Shown here: piece by piece, positions 5,748 through 7,421 of the stretch
How the letters are laid out: each line of letters begins with the position of its first letter
How positions within the stretch are numbered: position 1 is the stretch's first letter
Source: Candidatus Rifleibacteriota bacterium
GTDB lineage: Bacteria; Muiribacteriota; Ozemobacteria; Ozemobacterales; Ozemobacteraceae
Length of the DNA: 7,421 nt
Reading direction: 5' to 3'
Assembly: GCA_028691595.1 (NCBI GenBank)
Contig: JAQUZA010000147.1
Coordinates: 1 to 7,421 of the forward strand
The notes under the pieces: generated by a model
The model's database searches: none
Told to the model about the DNA's origin: nothing
Seen by the model: only the letters and a program-made list of their open reading frames with translations
Made by a program: the position numbers and the translations under genes

Positions 5748-7421
5748 ATGGGTTTTCGGGAGCGCTTTCTAATTGTTTTGCTCGTCGTTCTTTATGCAAT
5801 ACCGGCTGTTCATGCTGGCGAAAACTGGGATTTTTCGGGGAAGAAGCTGCTGGTATCGCTTAAAAATATCGCTTGTGCAGGCAAGCTCAACCTGATTGTA
5901 AATTCTCCCGACCGGAAAATATCTTCTTGCTCACTGCCACTCTCAAGCAGTATGCCAGATGTTCTTCAGATTCTTGCAGAAGCTGCAGGCTGTGTTGCCG
6001 CTAAAGTTGGTGATAGCTGGCTTGTTGTTGATAAAGACCTCTGGAAACTCAACGAAGCTCCAGAGTGGCTTGTTGTCCAGGCGCCTGAGCAACCTGTAGA
6101 CAGTGTTTTTAAAGGCATTCGGAGTTTTTTGCCGCCAGGAATAAAACTTTTTTCTGTTGCTTCTGCAAATATCGCTATTCTAGCCGGCTACAAGTATGAG
6201 CTCGAAAAGGCCCGGAAGCTATTTGAAGTATCATTGCGTCCTGGTCGGCTTTTAATGATCGATTTCAAATTATCAAGCCCCATCGCCTCAGATTCATTTG
6301 CATCTCTACGTTTTGCCGCAATTGACGGGGTCGAAACAATGATTGATTTTCAACCTCCGGGAGGGCAGCGGCTGGGCGGAACTGTTTCCGTCAGGCAGGT
6401 TTTTCCGGGCAGATTCTCGCTGTCAGCAGAATTGACTCCCACCCGTGCTCGTGCTGCAAGGGTCAAATACAATTCTGAGTTCACGGTCGGGCAGGCAGAG
6501 GTTGCCAGTTTTACTCTGGGCGGCGGCAAAGACGAAATCAATTGCGCGTGGGCAGTCGAACTGGTTGCAGAACCCTCAAAGCTCAAGGTCAGCATGCCGG
6601 CTGTCAGTGTGTCGTGCGAAGAATCACCGGGCAAAAATGAAGAAGAAGAGACGATTTTGCCCGTTACTTCTGAAGCGGCGAGGCTGATGAATCTTTCGGT
6701 AATTCAAGAACCTCTGAACGACATTCTTTCGATGATCGTCGCCTCTGAAAATGGTAATCTTGTCTGTGCCAGCAGTTGTTCTGGCACCATTTCACTGCTC
6801 TGCTTCGGGCCTGAACTCTATTTTGAAGAGCTTCTGAACCTTGCGGCCCGAGCCACTGGTATGGGTGTCAGAAAGATTGGTGCGACCTGGATGGTGGCCC
6901 CGGCAGCCAAAATGTCAGATGCATTCTGCCGTGATCTTTTCTCGACGCGCCGCCTGCAGTTTTCTGATGAAAAGACCATGCTTTTAGTAATTAAACAGTT
7001 GATCAGCGAAATGAAAATGACTTACAGCATGCGGGTTACGGGCGACTCTTTCGTCAATGGCCTTGTTTGTGGCGGTTCGGGCCAGGGTATGTCAAACCTG
7101 AGAAAAATTATTGCTCTGCTCGATACTCCTCCGCTTCAGCTGTCGGTGCAAATGTTTTGTAAATTCGGTGCCAACCACATTTCTGAATCAATGCAGTTGC
7201 CCGTCGCCAGGCTGTTTTCCAGAAAATTTGGCACCGGTTCGGCAACCTCAACGTTTGAACTGCTGCCGGTTTGCTTTAGTGCCAACGGAATTATCGGTCT
7301 GCGCTATAATTATTCTTCGCTCCCTTCTGAGTCTGGTGTAAAAATGACAGGCTGGACTTATCTTGACACTGCCTCTGATACCACGATTCTCAGTCTGACC
7401 GGTAACGAAGAGTTTGAAATC
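5748..7421 (+). CDS. Exported protein with duplicated STN/NolW-like (secretin N-terminal-type) modules, C-terminus outside window
   Basis: From ATG 5748 the frame stays open for 558 codons to the right edge, so the 3' end is missing. The signal peptide has core FLIVLLVVLYAIPA (7-20) and a probable site after V-H-A (23). Residues 33-95 resemble the STN/secretin N0 fold: strands, then SMPDVLQILAEAAG (68-81) and GDSWLVVD (88-95). Residues 107-166 resemble a NolW/N1-type domain (INIAILAGYKYELEKA region), and 167-290 are beta-rich. After an acidic linker (291-301) the order repeats: STN-like 317-385 (LSVIQEPLNDILSMI, ELYFEELLNLAARATG, GATWMVA), NolW-like 400-461 ending IIALLDTPP, then beta-rich from 464 on. 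In known proteins these domains sit in the periplasm below secretin or TonB-dependent channels and bind partners. No secretin pore signature is visible up to the edge, so a channel is not claimed. Cysteines are unusually frequent (for example 43, 61, 82, 340, 344, 352), suggesting disulfides. Confidence 0.6.
   Translation, partial: MGFRERFLIVLLVVLYAIPAVHAGENWDFSGKKLLVSLKNIACAGKLNLIVNSPDRKISSCSLPLSSSMPDVLQILAEAAGCVAAKVGDSWLVVDKDLWKLNEAPEWLVVQAPEQPVDSVFKGIRSFLPPGIKLFSVASANIAILAGYKYELEKARKLFEVSLRPGRLLMIDFKLSSPIASDSFASLRFAAIDGVETMIDFQPPGGQRLGGTVSVRQVFPGRFSLSAELTPTRARAARVKYNSEFTVGQAEVASFTLGGGKDEINCAWAVELVAEPSKLKVSMPAVSVSCEESPGKNEEEETILPVTSEAARLMNLSVIQEPLNDILSMIVASENGNLVCASSCSGTISLLCFGPELYFEELLNLAARATGMGVRKIGATWMVAPAAKMSDAFCRDLFSTRRLQFSDEKTMLLVIKQLISEMKMTYSMRVTGDSFVNGLVCGGSGQGMSNLRKIIALLDTPPLQLSVQMFCKFGANHISESMQLPVARLFSRKFGTGSATSTFELLPVCFSANGIIGLRYNYSSLPSESGVKMTGWTYLDTASDTTILSLTGNEEFEI

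Noticed and set aside
5748..7421. Calling the right-hand gene a type II/III secretin or a pilus channel
   Set aside because: Only N-domain-like modules are visible. No secretin pore signature appears before the window ends, so a channel function would be unsupported.

Overview
The window reads as ordinary bacterial chromosome of roughly 50% GC from a Gram-negative-type organism. Several products carry export signals, one resembles TolB-like periplasmic beta-propellers, and one contains STN/secretin-N-type modules normally found at the outer-membrane interface. No rRNA, tRNA, CRISPR array or complete transposase gene is visible. The gene mix (SH3b1-type NlpC/P60 peptidase, DUF819 permease, DUF5610 protein, orphan PhnD-like binding protein) fits several diderm phyla, so no taxon is assigned.

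Layout: (1) Positions 1-1906, minus strand: a two-gene operon with a good promoter at 1993-2020. A DUF819-family integral membrane protein is followed 18 bp later by an exported NlpC/P60-family cell-wall peptidase, whose catalytic domain lies beyond the left edge. (2) Positions 2164-3309, plus strand, divergent from the operon: a PhnD-like periplasmic solute-binding protein with an unusual acidic, tyrosine-containing spacer between signal peptide and binding domain. No transporter partner genes are in the window. (3) Positions 3310-3494, a convergent intergenic gap with an 8-bp inverted repeat and a 9/18-bp tandem repeat. (4) Positions 3495-4415, minus strand: an exported beta-propeller protein with its own promoter. 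(5) Positions 4476-4747, the most structured non-coding DNA here: a 148-bp element with 18-bp terminal inverted repeats (17/18 identical), flanked by exact 10-bp direct repeats. This is the layout of a non-autonomous transposon (MITE) with a target-site duplication. Its core is a pair of facing GTCATTCC-type palindromes. (6) Positions 4748-5578, plus strand: a DUF5610-family protein without a signal peptide. (7) Positions 5579-5747: intergenic, holding a second facing pair of palindromes of the same family. (8) Positions 5748-7421, plus strand, open at the right edge: an exported protein built as two copies of an STN/N0-like + NolW-like + beta-rich module.

Functionally most products belong to the envelope (peptidoglycan hydrolysis, membrane transport, periplasmic binding, propeller scaffold, secretin-like modules). 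Apart from the two-gene operon they look like separate transcription units, and no shared pathway can be shown. The points most worth following up are the MITE with intact target duplication, the internally duplicated secretin-N-like protein, and the acidic-spacer PhnD-like protein.
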